From Aureobasidium sp. EXF-3400 (lineage: Eukaryota; Ascomycota; Dothideomycetes; Dothideales; Saccotheciaceae), in contig SWBL01000396.1 of assembly GCA_024195585.1 (NCBI GenBank), forward strand, positions 1 to 41,968: a stretch of 41,968 nucleotides of DNA, written 5' to 3'. Shown here one piece after another: positions 11,736 through 23,800 of the stretch. The translations under genes and the position numbers were made by a program. How positions within the stretch are numbered: the first letter of the stretch is position 1; each line of letters opens with the position of its first letter. The notes beneath the pieces are model-generated. The model was not told where the DNA came from, made no database searches, and was given only the letters and a program-made list of their open reading frames with translations.

Positions 11736-13870
11736 ATGCATGATCGAAGCACACCAAATTCGACCAGTGAATCTGTTCAGAAAAAAAGAGCTACGCGAGC
11801 CTGCAATATCTGCCGTGCTCGAAAAGTTAAATGCGACGGCGGTCTACCATGCAGCAGATGTTCGGACAGTCGGATTGACTGCATCTATCCTGGCGGCGTC
11901 AAATCGCGTTCAAGCGGGACCATCAGACCAATTGCACCGAAATCTCTAAACAGGCAACAGCCATCGAGCGCTCAGACGAACCAAGCACTAGAGTCGAATA
12001 ACCGCACTTATGATGACCCGGTGACCAACAAGAAACAGCAGGAGCTAAGGGCTGGAATTGGTGCTTTCGACAGCAGCACGGATGCCTACCAATTCTATGG
12101 ACCGAGTTCGCATTTCTCATTCGTTCAGCGACTGTATCAGCGCATTCGACGTCAAAGTGACGCTCCGCTGAACGTTTCACGTCAAGTCCCAGAGGGACTT
12201 CGACAATGGGGCATTGAACGTCAAATATTCACCCATGGTGATGAGAGCTCTTCGCCCAAGAATGCTATTCCAGAAGGCAGCTTTCTGCCAAAGGAGCTAG
12301 GTGATGCTTTCATTTCCTCTTATTTCACAATCATGCACCCTCAATGCCCTATACTTATTGAGATTGATGTCCGACACACATGGGAGATCCTCTGGACCGG
12401 ACCCAATCTCGCGCCTGACCATAGCACCAAGTTTGCCAAGGAGAAGGCAATTCTATACATGGTCTTGGCCATTGGAGCCAGACTGACTGACTCTTCTACT
12501 TCGGACGCCTGGGCTCAGCACTTTTACGAGCGCGCTGGAGTTCCCACGGACTCTTTTGACGAAACCTCTCTTCTTGGAACTCATCTTCTGCTGCTGAGAG
12601 TAAGTTTGTCGATATGAGAGCTATTTGGAAATGTCTCATCTGCTTATAGGCACAATACGGAATGCAAATTGGAAGGCCAAATATGGTATATTTGTATCTT
12701 GGGCATGCTTCGCGATCTGCCATGGCGCTGGGCCTGCATCGTGCTCAAGTAGTGGCAGGGAACAACACATTCCTGAACCGTCTCAGACTAACATTCTGGA
12801 CAATCTTCTACATGGAGCGAATGGTGTCCATGTTCACCGGCAGACCTTCCTGCTTTCTCGACGATTCGATCGACGCTCCTTACCCCGATGACTCCATACA
12901 TGCAGAGGATGGGATACAAGGCATCGAATATGCATATATTCGGGCGATGGCTGTTCTCGGCAAGATTAGTGAAAGAATCATGAAGTGCCAGTACTCACCC
13001 ACCAGAGCAGGGCGAGGCACCGATTTGACAGAGGTCAATCGAATCAACGGCGAATGCTCGCAAGCTTTGCGTGACCTTTCGGGCACTCTGCCGTCGTACT
13101 TGCATTTCTTTGACGACAAGACACCGACTGGAGCCCCATGGCAGGAAGTGCAAAGAAGCTGTCTGGGCGCCACTTATCATGTCGCGTGTATCCTGATGAT
13201 GCGACCGGCTTTGGTCTACGTCACGTTCTTTGATTCGAGACAGCAAGCTCAGGAGAGTATAGGCGATCGCATCGACATACACCGAGACATTGATCTCACC
13301 GTGTCATCCGCCAAAGATCTGATCTCCCTTGTTTACGCCAGTTTCTTTGACCGCTGTCCTGCCATGAGGAGAGATGGAAACATGGTCTACTTTATCGTCT
13401 CTGCGTGCCTTGTCCTTCTCTTCGACGTTCTTGACACCGAAACAACACCCGCGCATGCAAAAGACGTATTCCAAGCAGTGGAGAAAGGATTGAAGTGTCT
13501 GGATCGTGTTGATCATATCGGTTCCACAACAGGCCGGGCCATCAGTCTAGATGTGATGAAGATCGCAAAGGACGCTCTCAAATCCACCGAGCCGACGAGC
13601 GATCTGGGTACAAACTTGATGGAATCGTTCACTTGGCTCAACAATGAGATGTTTGATCAGACGCCATATGACTCTGCGAGTTCATGGCTATACGATTCTC
13701 TCGGGATGCCGTCGTTTGACTATAGCACAGTTGGCATGACGGATTTGTTTGGACCCAGTGGTGTAGACCTTATCGCGCCGATGGACTCGAATCAGATGGT
13801 TCTTGATGGTATGAGTTCGGGACTGCAGGTCGCGGATGGAAATTATGTTCCGTCGCAGCGAGGTAGTTGA
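11736..13870 (+). CDS. Zn2Cys6 fungal-specific transcription factor
   Basis: Nuclear DNA-binding regulator of 694 residues in two exons (11736-12599, 12650-13870; 50-nt intron, GTAAGT...TATAG, phase 0). The binuclear zinc cluster is at residues 23-49 with exact C-x2-C-x6-C-x5-C-x2-C-x6-C spacing (C23, C26, C33, C39, C42, C49), preceded by a basic KKRATRA. The middle domain (about 190-480) has the fungal_trans features: FISSYFTIMHPQCPIL, then LLLLRAQYGMQIGRPNMVYLYLGHASRSAMALGLHR and the helix FWTIFYMERMVSMFTGRPSCFLDD with the typical GRP. The acidic, Asp/Ser-rich C-terminus may activate transcription. Targets cannot be deduced; the neighbouring oxygenase and P450 are candidates only by position. 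Confidence 0.93.
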
Positions 13871-14332
13871 TGCGTGATAGTTGATGCGTGATAAGCTTCT
13901 TGCTCCAAAATTTTGGTCGGGTACGGTCTCGACAACGTCGATTGACCTCACTTCAAGCAGTAGGATGTTACGTGTGGACCTTAGGAACATAATCTCATTG
14001 GCGTTATCACAGCCCTTACACATGGATAGGAATCCAAATTGATCGTCCACGTAATTCACGCTTGCAGCTTTTCATATGACAGCTCGAGTTACTGCGATAT
14101 CTCAAAACTCACTGTAGTCACTGTTGCATTTCAGTAAATCCTGATCGAATACAGAACGAACACATCCTTGTCACAGGCCACTGTGATCATATCAGACCAG
14201 TGCGTCTATCTGTTGGAACAAGTGATCTAGACAATAGAGCGCAGGTTGAACACTGTTTCATAATTCATTAGATGTCTAGCTACAGTTTTGGAATGCTCAT
14301 AGGCGACAATCGATAGCTCTTGTGATTAGTCT
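13871..14332. other. convergent 3' intergenic region
   Basis: 460 bp between the stop codons of the transcription factor and the aminotransferase. It begins with a short direct repeat of TTGATGCGTGATA (about 13868-13891). No gene or structured element is seen. Confidence 0.5.
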
Positions 14333-16011
14333 CTAGGACCGGAAGACCTTTTCGATACCCTCCAGCAAAATGTCTGCGTGCTTCTTTTGGAAGATCAGCA
14401 TAGGTCTCAATCTGATAGCTTGAGCACCACTGCCACCGATGTTGATACCTGATTATTCATGTTAGCATGATCCCTGCAAAAGATGGTATGCACTCAATAC
14501 GTACCAACACCCTTCGCCTTGGCCAAGAAGTCCTCACGGCGTGGCGAGTCCCAAGCAATGAATGTGCCCTGGCCCTTTCCACGCAGGTTCTGAATCTCCT
14601 CAGGATACTTCTCAGCCAAACGCTCGAGACCGGCATAAAGGTAGTCTCCAGTCTCGGCAGTGTTCTGGACCAGATTGAGACGCTCAATCTCGTTGATGAT
14701 AGCACGGAATAGGATGGCACGAGCCGGATCGCCCATCCAGGTGTTGAATTGGCGGTATGGCTTGTTGGGTCTAAGCTCGTCGTTGCCGAAGTAGTATCCA
14801 GCGGTCTGTGCCTTTTTGCTGAAGGTGACCATGTCTGGGGGGTCCTGCAGGTTCCAGTGATCGTGGGCCCAGAACTTTCCAGTTGCACCGACACCAGTCT
14901 GGACTTCGTCGACAATCATTAGGACGTCGTTTCTACGCGTAATCTCGCGAAGTCCACGGAAGAAAGCTGGCGAGGCGTGGTTATCACCACCCTCGGATTG
15001 GACGGGCTCGATGATGATAGCAGCCGGAGGCAGGTGCCATGACTTGATCAGGCGCTCAGTCTCCTCGAGGCAACGAGCTTCTTCTTGGGCGTTTTCCTCA
15101 GCAAACTGCTCCAATGGGTACTTGAGCATGGGGAATGGTGCTTGAGGCCAGTCAAAGGCAGGTATGTCGAGCTTGTGAATAGGCTTGCTGCGAGTAGTCG
15201 AGAGAGAGCCAAACATACGGCCGTGGAAGCCAGACTTGAAGGACATGATACTGAGCTGAGGAGCACCAGGGGCTTGGTTGTTCATGGAAGACTCCATCTC
15301 TTCCGCGGTAAAGTCAACATCGGGGCCACCACGCTCTTTTCCTCTCTTCCACATGAAGGCAGCCTTGAAAGCGAGTTCGTTGGCATCACTGCCCGATTGA
15401 CCGGTGAAGACCTGGTTGCAGCCCTTGGGAGCAACACGCAGAATACCAGTCTCGAGGATCTCGGCCCAATCGTGCTGAGGGAAGTTTCCCAACGCAGGTC
15501 TGTTGATGATGGCCGAAGCCATGTCTTTGGACGTAGCAGCTAGCAACAACGAAGGGTTGGAGTAACCCACAGGGATGGAAGCAATCTGAGCATAGACATC
15601 AAGCAAGACATTGCCGTCGAGATCAGCGATGTAGTTGCCAAAACTGTCTTGGTAGTTGCCCATCATGTTCAGACTGCGTGTATCAAAGACCTTGTCCAAT
15701 TGTCTGATGGCTTCCTTGCTCTTTGGTCCAGGAATGGCGGTTCGGACGATAGGGCCACGAGGTTCGTCGGGGAAAAAGGGTTGGTCGAAGGCATCTGGTA
15801 CTGATGCGGTAGCTGCTGCTGCTGTAGCTTGCTTGCGATCCTGGAGCATGATGAGTCAATCAAAGGCACTTTTGGGCGATTGAGGTGTGAAAATCGGGCA
15901 TACTGTCTGAGTAGCCAGAGCACGGCTTGTAGCTCTGAGGGTGGGACGAAGAGCAGCACGACGGAACGAGGGAACCGTCAGACGGCTTGTACTACGAAGG
16001 ACAGAAGCCAT
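14333..16011 (-). CDS. 4-aminobutyrate aminotransferase, mitochondrial
   Basis: PLP enzyme of the GABA shunt: transfers the amino group of 4-aminobutyrate to 2-oxoglutarate, giving succinate semialdehyde and glutamate. Three exons (16011-15904, 15840-14505, 14448-14333) encode 519 residues. The first exon is an Arg/Ser-rich amphipathic presequence without acidic residues, ending in RALATQT, so mitochondrial import is expected. Class-III aminotransferase motifs follow: GQSGSDANE (PLP phosphate contact), SFKSGFHGR, IIIEPVQSEGGDNH, IVDEVQTGVGATGKFW, and TFSKKAQTAGYYF with the PLP lysine (Lys379, second of the pair). The end INIGGSGAQAIRLRPML is coded in the last exon and is typical. It matches the UGA1/gatA type throughout. 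Confidence 0.94.
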
Positions 16012-16663
16012 TGTGGGTTGGGCGATTGGTTAACAAGACAAGTCTCAATCGACTCGTCGGACTCTAATGGACTGTTTGTTCGTCTTGTCAATTGTGGGGA
16101 AGTTGCGGAGTCGAAGTGGGGTGCTATTCCGAGTAAATTGTCGACGGCAGCGTTCAATAGGTAGACACACAGAAGTGATGGCAAAATATAGAGGAAGGAG
16201 GTAAGGAAGTAGAGAAGGAACAGAGGACCCTGCAATTATTGTACCACACTCTATTATCTGTCGCTCGACTCAGTCTTCGCCGCAACCGCAGCGATAGGCG
16301 GACTCTTATCAGATCCAACCCCTCAGGCCTTGCCCGCTAAGGAAGGCTCAACCGACGGACATCCTTGGAGTTGGAGCATCGTACGAGTAGCAAACCAGGA
16401 ACAACCTCAGCTTCCGATTACTTTTACGTACACACAAGGTCTCATGACTATAAGAAGTAGGAGCGGTGGTGCTTGGGAAGGATCGTAACACAAACCACCG
16501 TTCCAGACTTTGCCGACGGGAAACGATACCGGGAAACTTAAAAAGTCATGGCTTGTTAGACATTTGAACGTGAAGTTCGTCCTGTCATGCCAGTCTAGGC
16601 ACTTCCTATTATACTGTATACCGAGATATTCTATGGTTTATTCATAATTCGTGATTCGTAAAT
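16012..16663. other. intergenic region, promoter of GABA aminotransferase
   Basis: 650 bp containing the aminotransferase promoter and the 3' flank of the ES2 gene. No open frame with recognisable content and no repeat was seen. Confidence 0.5.
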
Positions 16664-18082
16664 TCATCCCGTCGACTTCTTGACTCGTGGTGTCGGGGTC
16701 CACACTCGACTAGATCTATCGCCGGTTTGTTGGCTCCCAAAGAGTGTGTCGGTTCTTCCAGGTGTACGACCTCCTATTCTTGAGGCTAGTAGACGTGCAG
16801 CTGGTGTCATGCTTACTCCAGGTGTTTGTCGACCTATTGCGGGACTGCTAGTGAATCTGGGTGTCGGCGTCCGTCCATCTTGTCCCTTCAAGGCACTCAA
16901 CCTGCTTCCGGCTGTAGGCTTCCTCCTTTGCATGTTTGACTTTTCGACAAGCCTGTGGTGTATCTCCTCTCTCTTGCTTTGAGCTTGCAGCTTGAAAGGA
17001 TTGTTGGCAGCTTCAGGATCAGCTGCAGGAAGCAGAGCCATAGCAGATGCGCGTTCTTCCGCATCCGCCTCGGCATCCGACACAGGTACGCCCTTCGGAG
17101 GATCGATCTCGTGAGGTAGCGGTTCGGCGTCAACAAAGGCGTATCCCTTGACTCTCGGTGTCTCAGCGCCGGAATAACCAGCATCGGTAGAGGTCGGACG
17201 CGGTCGACCAGCAATGGCAGCATCGATGGCAGACATGGAAGGTGAAGGCGGGATCTGTGACTCTTCGGAGAGAGCTACAAGCATGCGGGTGGAGGCGTAA
17301 GAGACGGACTTGGGAGGGGCGACCGAGACGGCTTGGGCGCGGTCGAATTGTGTTTCGTGTGTGTCGTCTACGCCCCCTGGCGCAAACATCAAAGTGTTTC
17401 GCGGACCCTGGCGACTCGGGAAGGAGTCGAAAGAAGCAGAGCGATCGTCGAGGTTCTGCGAAGGTCGAGTTACCAGGGCTGTAGATTGTGAAGGCACACT
17501 TGATAGAAGCTTTTGCTGAGCCAACTGTTGCTTGGACGGCAGCTTATTCCCATTGTAGAAGAAAGCGTACTTCTCAGCGCGCTTCTGGTTCTGCCGGTCA
17601 AGAAGGGAGTTGAAGGATTCGTTGTCTTCAGACGTGTATTTGGCTTGAAATGCGCCTAGGGAGAGCGAAGTGTCTATCGGCGGCTTGGAGGTCTCAGCAC
17701 TACTGGAAGCTACCGAGGGAGCGACAGAAGGAGTTCTCATAGGAGTATCACCCTGCCACCCGCGCGGAGTAGCTGAAGGAGCCAACGAGATGCCTCTCCT
17801 CGCTCGAGGACCGGGAGTCATGGCTTGGTGTAGTTTGCGACCGGCATCTCGTATCCAGTCGTTGTTGTTCGAGTCCAAGGCTTCCAAGTACTCTTGCTGT
17901 GCTTGACTCTCCAGTAGTCCTGGAAAGTAGTCGCGGGCGATGATGTGCGAAAGGGCGTCGGTGTAGACATCTTCGTCGACTACTTGCGACGGGCGTTTGA
18001 TGCGCTTTGTCGGTGGCGGAGGCGGCATAAGTTGGGTATCGGCATTGCGCTTAGCTAATGCTTGCGACGAAGGCGTCGTCAT
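16664..18082 (-). CDS. ES2/DGCR14-type nuclear protein, spliceosome associated
   Basis: Homologue of the nuclear protein Es2 (human ESS2/DGCR14, fission yeast Bis1), associated with late spliceosomes. Single exon of 472 residues. Conserved parts in order: VDEDVYTDALSHIIARDYFPGLLE with AQQEYLEAL near the N-terminus; LSLGAFQAKYTSEDNESFNSLLDRQNQKRAEKYAFFYN in the middle (a hallmark of the family); YAFVDAEPLP; RKPTAGSRLSALKG; and the C-terminal TP-rich tail with GGRTPGRTDTLFGSQ. The frame extends to an upstream ATG at 18229, but family members begin just before the basic KRIKRP and the conserved DEDVY block, so the ATG at 18082 is preferred. Divergent from the Pop8 gene. Low-complexity Ser/Pro linkers are usual for the family. 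Confidence 0.92.
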   Translation of the reverse strand: MTTPSSQALAKRNADTQLMPPPPPTKRIKRPSQVVDEDVYTDALSHIIARDYFPGLLESQAQQEYLEALDSNNNDWIRDAGRKLHQAMTPGPRARRGISLAPSATPRGWQGDTPMRTPSVAPSVASSSAETSKPPIDTSLSLGAFQAKYTSEDNESFNSLLDRQNQKRAEKYAFFYNGNKLPSKQQLAQQKLLSSVPSQSTALVTRPSQNLDDRSASFDSFPSRQGPRNTLMFAPGGVDDTHETQFDRAQAVSVAPPKSVSYASTRMLVALSEESQIPPSPSMSAIDAAIAGRPRPTSTDAGYSGAETPRVKGYAFVDAEPLPHEIDPPKGVPVSDAEADAEERASAMALLPAADPEAANNPFKLQAQSKREEIHHRLVEKSNMQRRKPTAGSRLSALKGQDGRTPTPRFTSSPAIGRQTPGVSMTPAARLLASRIGGRTPGRTDTLFGSQQTGDRSSRVWTPTPRVKKSTG

Positions 18083-18255
18083 GTTGGCGGTCTCGACATT
18101 CAGACGTGTGAAGAGTGAACAAGGACAAAGACGGCGAGTGCCTGGCAAAGGTGATGCAACTGGTCCAAGCGTCGAGGTCCATCTCTCACATGCAAATAAA
18201 TCCACCATCCAATGGAACTTTTTGACCAATTCCCGCCTGACATACCATCACCATC

Positions 18256-18702
18256 ATGTCAAACGAAAATGAGCCAGAAGCTTCTCCCAATGTCGAAATG
18301 ACCGACGCAGAATCACATGCTGCAGTCAAACGAAAGCGATCCGAAAAGGCATCATCGAACGTCACTCAATTTACCATCCGCAACCCACCGTGGTCATATC
18401 TCCAGCTCTCTCTAATCACAAATTCGACAAATTATCAGTTGGACGCCTTGACTGCACACTTGCACCTTCGAGCTGCTCTATCCCAATTCCTTGGTCTACA
18501 CGGCACTGCTATACCCATCGATATTCTCAAGCTGAACGACAACGATGTACACATTCGTGTGCCCAATGAAGACGCGAGTGCTGTCGTAATAGCTGTTGGC
18601 GGTTGGGTTGGTAAAGCTGGTGAAGGCTGGAGAGTTAAAAACTCTGGACCTTGGGGTGCCGGCCTGCACTCAAGTGCCACTGGAGCTGATTTGTTCAAAT
18701 GA
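18256..18702 (+). CDS. RNase P/MRP protein subunit Pop8
   Basis: Single-exon gene for a 148-residue protein of the Pop8 family, a protein subunit of RNase P and RNase MRP that helps process tRNA 5' ends and rRNA precursors in the nucleus. After an acidic and then basic low-complexity head (about residues 1-35) comes the conserved core TQFTIRNPPWSYLQLSL, LDALTAHLHLRAALSQFLGLHGTAIPIDILKL, then DVHIRVPNEDASAVVIAVGGWVG and GWRVKNSGPWGAGL. The start ATG is the first in frame and lies 173 bp from the divergent ES2 gene. Identification rests on remembered similarity to fungal Pop8-like proteins rather than on catalytic residues; a general Alba-fold RNase P subunit is the only alternative I consider. 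Confidence 0.8.
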   Translation: MSNENEPEASPNVEMTDAESHAAVKRKRSEKASSNVTQFTIRNPPWSYLQLSLITNSTNYQLDALTAHLHLRAALSQFLGLHGTAIPIDILKLNDNDVHIRVPNEDASAVVIAVGGWVGKAGEGWRVKNSGPWGAGLHSSATGADLFK

Positions 18703-19371
18703 TCAATCTACCGGCATTTAATCAACATCAGTATGCATCGACAACCTAGTATTCGCCGTGTCCACAACAAAGACTTCACCTACCTAGATCTCGACAGGAT
18801 ATGTGGCATGCCCAGGCTAGCTTCTGCCATCTAGAACTCGGAGCAGGAGGATACGACCCGTCATCATAAGAAAATGATGTCGGACAGGCAAATTCGGTCC
18901 TGGAGACTCTAGAGGACTCCATGCCGTCAGGACGACTTACCGAACTTTGGGTATGTGTGACCACGTATCAGGGATTGAAGTCGGTTCTGCTTGGATGTAC
19001 AGAGCGCAGAGGAAAGCCTCGGTAGACGAGAAGACATGTCTCCCTTTCTGAACAAAGGATCACTATGATGTCCTTTACCCTGTTTCGAAACATGCTAGAT
19101 CGGTCACTCAGACTGGCTGGTTTTGCTGGTCATCTTCACGATACCAAAAATACAACGACTACCAAGCACAATAACGAGAAGTAATCAGCTCATGGTAGCA
19201 TCGGACCGAAACAATATGCCAGGTAGATTGTTCACTTAATCAAACAAGCATCGATATCTAAGGCTGTGCTCGGTAAAGCTTTTTCATTCGTCGCTAAACT
19301 GTCTAAATTGCTACTATACTGCGAAGCGAGTCGTGTGTAACCGAATGAGACCTGTGTGGTCTAGATATCAT
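18703..19371. other. convergent intergenic region between Pop8 and expansin-like genes
   Basis: 670 bp of 3' flanks. The stretch is AT-richer than the neighbouring exons. No coding frame or structural element could be supported. Confidence 0.5.
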
Positions 19372-20128
19372 CTAGGCGTAGTTGGCAGCAGCGGTAACTC
19401 TGACATCACCGGTCTGGGAGACGTTCTTGACAACGACAGTATCGCCCTTTTCGGAGGTGACTCTAATCCATGCGGAAGTGGCGCCTGAGCCACTCGAGAT
19501 TTCAAAGTAGTTGTAGGTGGTTCTGGTAGCAGTCTTCCAGGTCTTACCCGAATCAGTGCTGACCTCGAGCTTGGTGGTACGGAGCTTGGCGTTGACGACC
19601 TGAGCAGAGAACCAGTACTGAGAGACACCTGACTTCATGTGGATGGAAAGAGGAGTGGTAATGGGGCAGACGACATAATCCCAAGTAATTGCAATGACAC
19701 CGGCCGACTTGGGGGCCAGGTTGGGGAAGGCATCCTCGTAGAGATCGAGGTGGTTGGTACCACATCCAGGGCACTGGTCAGTGATCATTGCAGTAATGCT
19801 CTTGCCGTTAGGTCCCTTCACCGAGACGCCTGAGATATGTGTTAGGTAAGAGCGTGCACTTTTGAAATGACTTTTACGAACAGGCACCGCATTCGGCCGC
19901 ATTGCTCCAGTTGGAATCGGAGAGAGCAGTTCCGTAGACTCCAGAGGGAAGAGTGTACTGGGTGAATGAACACTGTCCACCAGAGGTGTTACCTCCGTAG
20001 AATGTGGCCTGACCAGACAGAGCGCGCTTGGCGATAGTGCTGGGGTTGGCTGAGACGGGCAGAGCAGCACCGAGAGCAGCAGAGGCAAAGGCCGAGATGG
20101 CGACGAGGGTAGAGACTGAGAAAAGCAT
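19372..20128 (-). CDS. secreted expansin-like protein
   Basis: Small secreted protein of 234 residues in two exons (20128-19882 and 19829-19372). The intron interrupts a Cys codon so that the product reads ECGAC-VSVKGPNGKS. Residues 1-20 are a signal peptide (FSVSTLVAISAFASAALG), followed by a possible Lys-Arg processing site (AKRALSG). The N-terminal double-psi beta-barrel has the family marks GQATFYGGN, GGQCSF, YGTALSD, AAECGAC and ITDQCPGCGTNHLDL, the last ending in the conserved aspartate region. The C-terminal half (YWFSAQVVNAKLRTTKLEVS... YNYFEIS... WIRVTSEKGDTVVVKNV) is the expansin carbohydrate-binding-like beta domain. Expansins loosen polysaccharide networks without hydrolysis; a role in plant cell-wall contact or in the fungus's own wall is possible. 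Confidence 0.9.
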
Positions 20129-20817
20129 CTTGGAAAGAATGATATGACAGAACCTGCTGTCTGCGTTTTGAATGATGCAAAGAGAGAGTGGATGAAGAGA
20201 ATGAAGTGCGGTAGGAAAGAACAAGGCTTCAATGACAGAGCTAAAAGGATATTTTATACTTGGCTGTGGATGTCATAGACAGGCACGGGATGAGGTACGC
20301 GGCTTTGAGGTACATTGGGTCTAATGCAGAGGAGTTTGCACAGGCGGCGGGTCTCTGTTTCAAGTTCATTAGACGAGGGAGGTGGTTCGGACGATGAGAT
20401 TGAGGCTCGACCCGATGTCTGCATGTCAAGGCAGGTGTCAGGGATCTGATGGATCGGTTGGACGGCATGCAGCGGCAGATGAGAAATCACAAAGGAGCAC
20501 GGTGGGAAGTTTGACGACCTGGACCATGATGTCTGTGGTTGCTGGGCTGGCTTTGGGAAAAGCGGAGGAGAGAGGGCGGACTTTGGCAAATTGTTTCAAC
20601 ATTTGGGCAAGAGCGATGAAGTGGTGCAGCAGGCGCACAGCCACAGTTGCAGCCACAGAAAGTGTGCATGTGAAAGACCAACACTCTGGACACAACAAAC
20701 GCGCCTTGTCGCCAGCAAGGAAGTTGCACCGATCGCCAGAGACTGCTTCAGACCATGGCTACGACCTCATGACCCACGCGACACGGAACAAAGTGCATAA
20801 TCTAATCCACAGACACC
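20129..20817. other. divergent intergenic region between expansin-like and far11 genes
   Basis: 690 bp of shared upstream sequence. Short open frames on both strands show no recognisable protein features. Apart from the TATA box above, nothing was supported. Confidence 0.5.
20251..20258 (-). promoter_or_regulatory. TATA box candidate of the expansin-like gene
   Basis: TATAAAAT reads on the minus strand 123 bp before the start codon at 20128, a normal distance for a fungal core promoter. It is the best TATA-like sequence in the 690-bp upstream region. Confidence 0.5.
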
Positions 20818-23800
20818 ATGGACGAGGTCGAAAACCCGCAGGTCAAGGCTCCTGAAGAAGAGAGCGACAGCATCGTCACACCCGCTAAGGACACGGTCGA
20901 GACACTGAACCTCGACAATGCTCCTGTCGTCCCACCCGCAGACCGCCAGTCGACCGACAACGACACATCTAAGCGACCGCTGTTGAAACGCGATCTGTCA
21001 GCACCGCCGCCCAAGCAGCCTCCACCCGCCGTGCCTGAACTGGACCCCAGCCAGGACCCTCCAGACTCTCTGACACTTGCCCAACTCAAGAGCCTCCGTG
21101 CTGCTTTTCCCGTCCTGCAAGCCCACCTCCAACAGCCTGTACCGCTATCCACCGTCTACGATTTTGAGTACCACGACTCGCAATCCTTCCCCGTCGAGCT
21201 TGAAGAATGGTTCACATACAGTGAGAAAGAGAGGTCCAAGCTACGACAGATCAATGCCGCCTTCGACCATGCATGGAAGGCACACACCGCTCAAGAGCCT
21301 GTCCCAGACTGGACCGCCTCACCCCAATTGGGCATGAACTTTGTCGCCAATCTGCTACACGACTTACAACTCGGCACTCCCCACCAGCAGAACCAAGCCC
21401 TCCAAGTCTTGACCTATATCTCTCTGGGCACATGGGAAGAAACTGCTGGCAGAGAGACGCCCAACCCCTTCTTCGCCGTTCTTGGCTCCAACCAACCACA
21501 AGTCACAGCCGGCCTGCCAAACTATGCTGGTGCAACATTTCAGATGCAGATAATGATCAATACTCTCTGCATGCTTTCGCAGCAAGGTGCTGTGCCATTG
21601 GTCTATGATCTCATGAAGTCTGTCTGTGAGAGAGACCTCACTGCTTCGGCACAGAACGAAGATACTTCTACCACAAAGTATGCCGAGGGTGATGAGAGCA
21701 TCGACGTCTGGTGCACTCTGACGCTCATTTATCTGTTTGTCGAACTCAGTCGTATCTCCCAGGGTACACCTGATGCACATGTGTTGCACAGAGAGCTTGG
21801 TAAGTCAAAGCCTGCTTGTCTACGCCGCTTCGAAGCTTACCTTGCACCAAGCTTCTATCAAACCTGATCTCTTGATCACTTGTACGAACATGATTGCCCA
21901 AATGAGATGGGATGACTTTGCCCCAGTCCCACAGACAAAGGTATGTTTTAAGTGTAGGCCCATGAAATCCGATGCTAACTCGTTCTTAGGTTTTCTTGTT
22001 ACTATGGAAGACTATTCTAATCTCTTTCGGTGGTGTCGAAACAGCCGACAAGGTCAAATCTTCGTTCCAGGAGAATGTCGGCGAGAAAGACGAGCGTGGC
22101 CATCCACTCATCACCGCCTCCCCATTAGACTACCATCTCTTCAGGCAAGAGATCACTTCAAAGTATCCTGCTTACCAACCGCCGCCGCCATTGTTTGCGT
22201 TCGAGCCTGAGAATAACACCATCTTGCCTCCGCTTCGTCACAGACAAACAAAGATCGATAGTAACGACAACACTGCATCGGCAGGAACCGGTGTCCACGG
22301 TGCTTCTATTTTACATCAAGCAGTACATATCGCCACTCCAGCACCATCACCCCCACCTTCTCCAGCTGGTCCAGGAGGCAAGGGTAGCAAGAAACAGAAT
22401 TATCAAACTAACCAAATGTTCCCCTTTCTCTACCCACCACTGGATGAGTCGAGTAATGACCTAGGAGGCAAGGGCTCTACCGAGTTGCAAGACGCTCTAG
22501 CAGGCAGAAAGTGGAGAGGAAGTGATGTTCCAGCTTCTATCCTTGAGGCCGCCGACTTGTTCTCTAAACGCATGAGGGCCACTAGAGCGATGAAACAGCT
22601 CTGGGACACCAGAATCGACTACATGAAATTTGAAAGGGGATGGTCAGGTCTTGATGCTGATACCGACGTGGAGAAGCTTGATCTCTATGAACCTCAAGAG
22701 AATGGCTTTTTCTCAGCTGAGCATGAAGATGATACGGAAGAACCAGAGAAGCCAAAAAAGCAAGAGCCCTTGTCAGAAAATGACAGGATCTTGGAAGCGG
22801 TCGCACAGTTCTATCGCGATGTTTTGCCACAAATGCAGTCTGTTGTCTTTGTGCTGCTCAAGGGCATGGCGAGAGTCTATGCAGATACAACTGCCAATCC
22901 ACAAGCTCAGACTTTTGAGAACGGTCACGTCCCTGATGGTATATCGATATCTGCGGAACAAGTTGATGCTTCTCGATCTACAGAGATTACCGGCAAAGCT
23001 GTGTCATCCATCTTGCTACTATTGCTGAAATGGTTCAAGCTGTCGCGTGAGTACAATCTTTCTTGCATTGATATTCTATTCTGACCATGTTATAGACATT
23101 CTTCGATTCGAGTATCTCAACCAATTGCTCTTGGACTCAGGATACATTATCGCAGTGCTGCGAATATGGCAGTGGCAAGATATTGGACGCGCCTGTCATT
23201 TCATGCTAGACAGACCAGAACTTGAGTAAGTTGATCTGTAACGATTTCAGATTACTTGTAGCTAATCCGGGTCAGTTTCTTCAACTTCTGTCGCGCAAAC
23301 TCGAGAAATCCAATGTTGCCCGACTTCGTGACGATCGACGAAGCAGTAGAGTCCGACGATGAGGCAATGCCTCCACCTATCAAGTTCCGCCGAGAGTCTG
23401 AAGCAATCTCAGAGGTCTCGGTCAGCTCGGTACCGCCAGACTACACCACTCACCCACCAGAGGTCGACGAACTCGGCTACTTGACTCAAACGCCCCCACC
23501 CGCACCCATTCAGACCTATTCCTACCGCAACACTTTCACCTACATCAACTACCTGCGCGTACTACAGAAGATCACTCGCCGCAAAGCGCACCGTTCTCTG
23601 CTCTTGGTGTCCTACAAGTCCTCCAATGTGCTTAAGAAGTCGCTACGGGTGCCTGTCGACATGATGAGATACTACACGCTCAAGCTCTTCAAGACGCAAG
23701 TGCCCTACTGCGGTCGCAAATGGCGTCAGAGCAACATGAAGATCATCACGGCAGTTTGGCTCAGCGTACCTTCAGAACTACGCGATGACTGGCTGTCTGG

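Noticed and set aside
18083..18229. 49-residue N-terminal extension of the ES2 homologue from the ATG at 18229
   Set aside because: The added sequence is not like the family, which begins near the basic KRIKRP block, and it would use up nearly all the promoter shared with Pop8.
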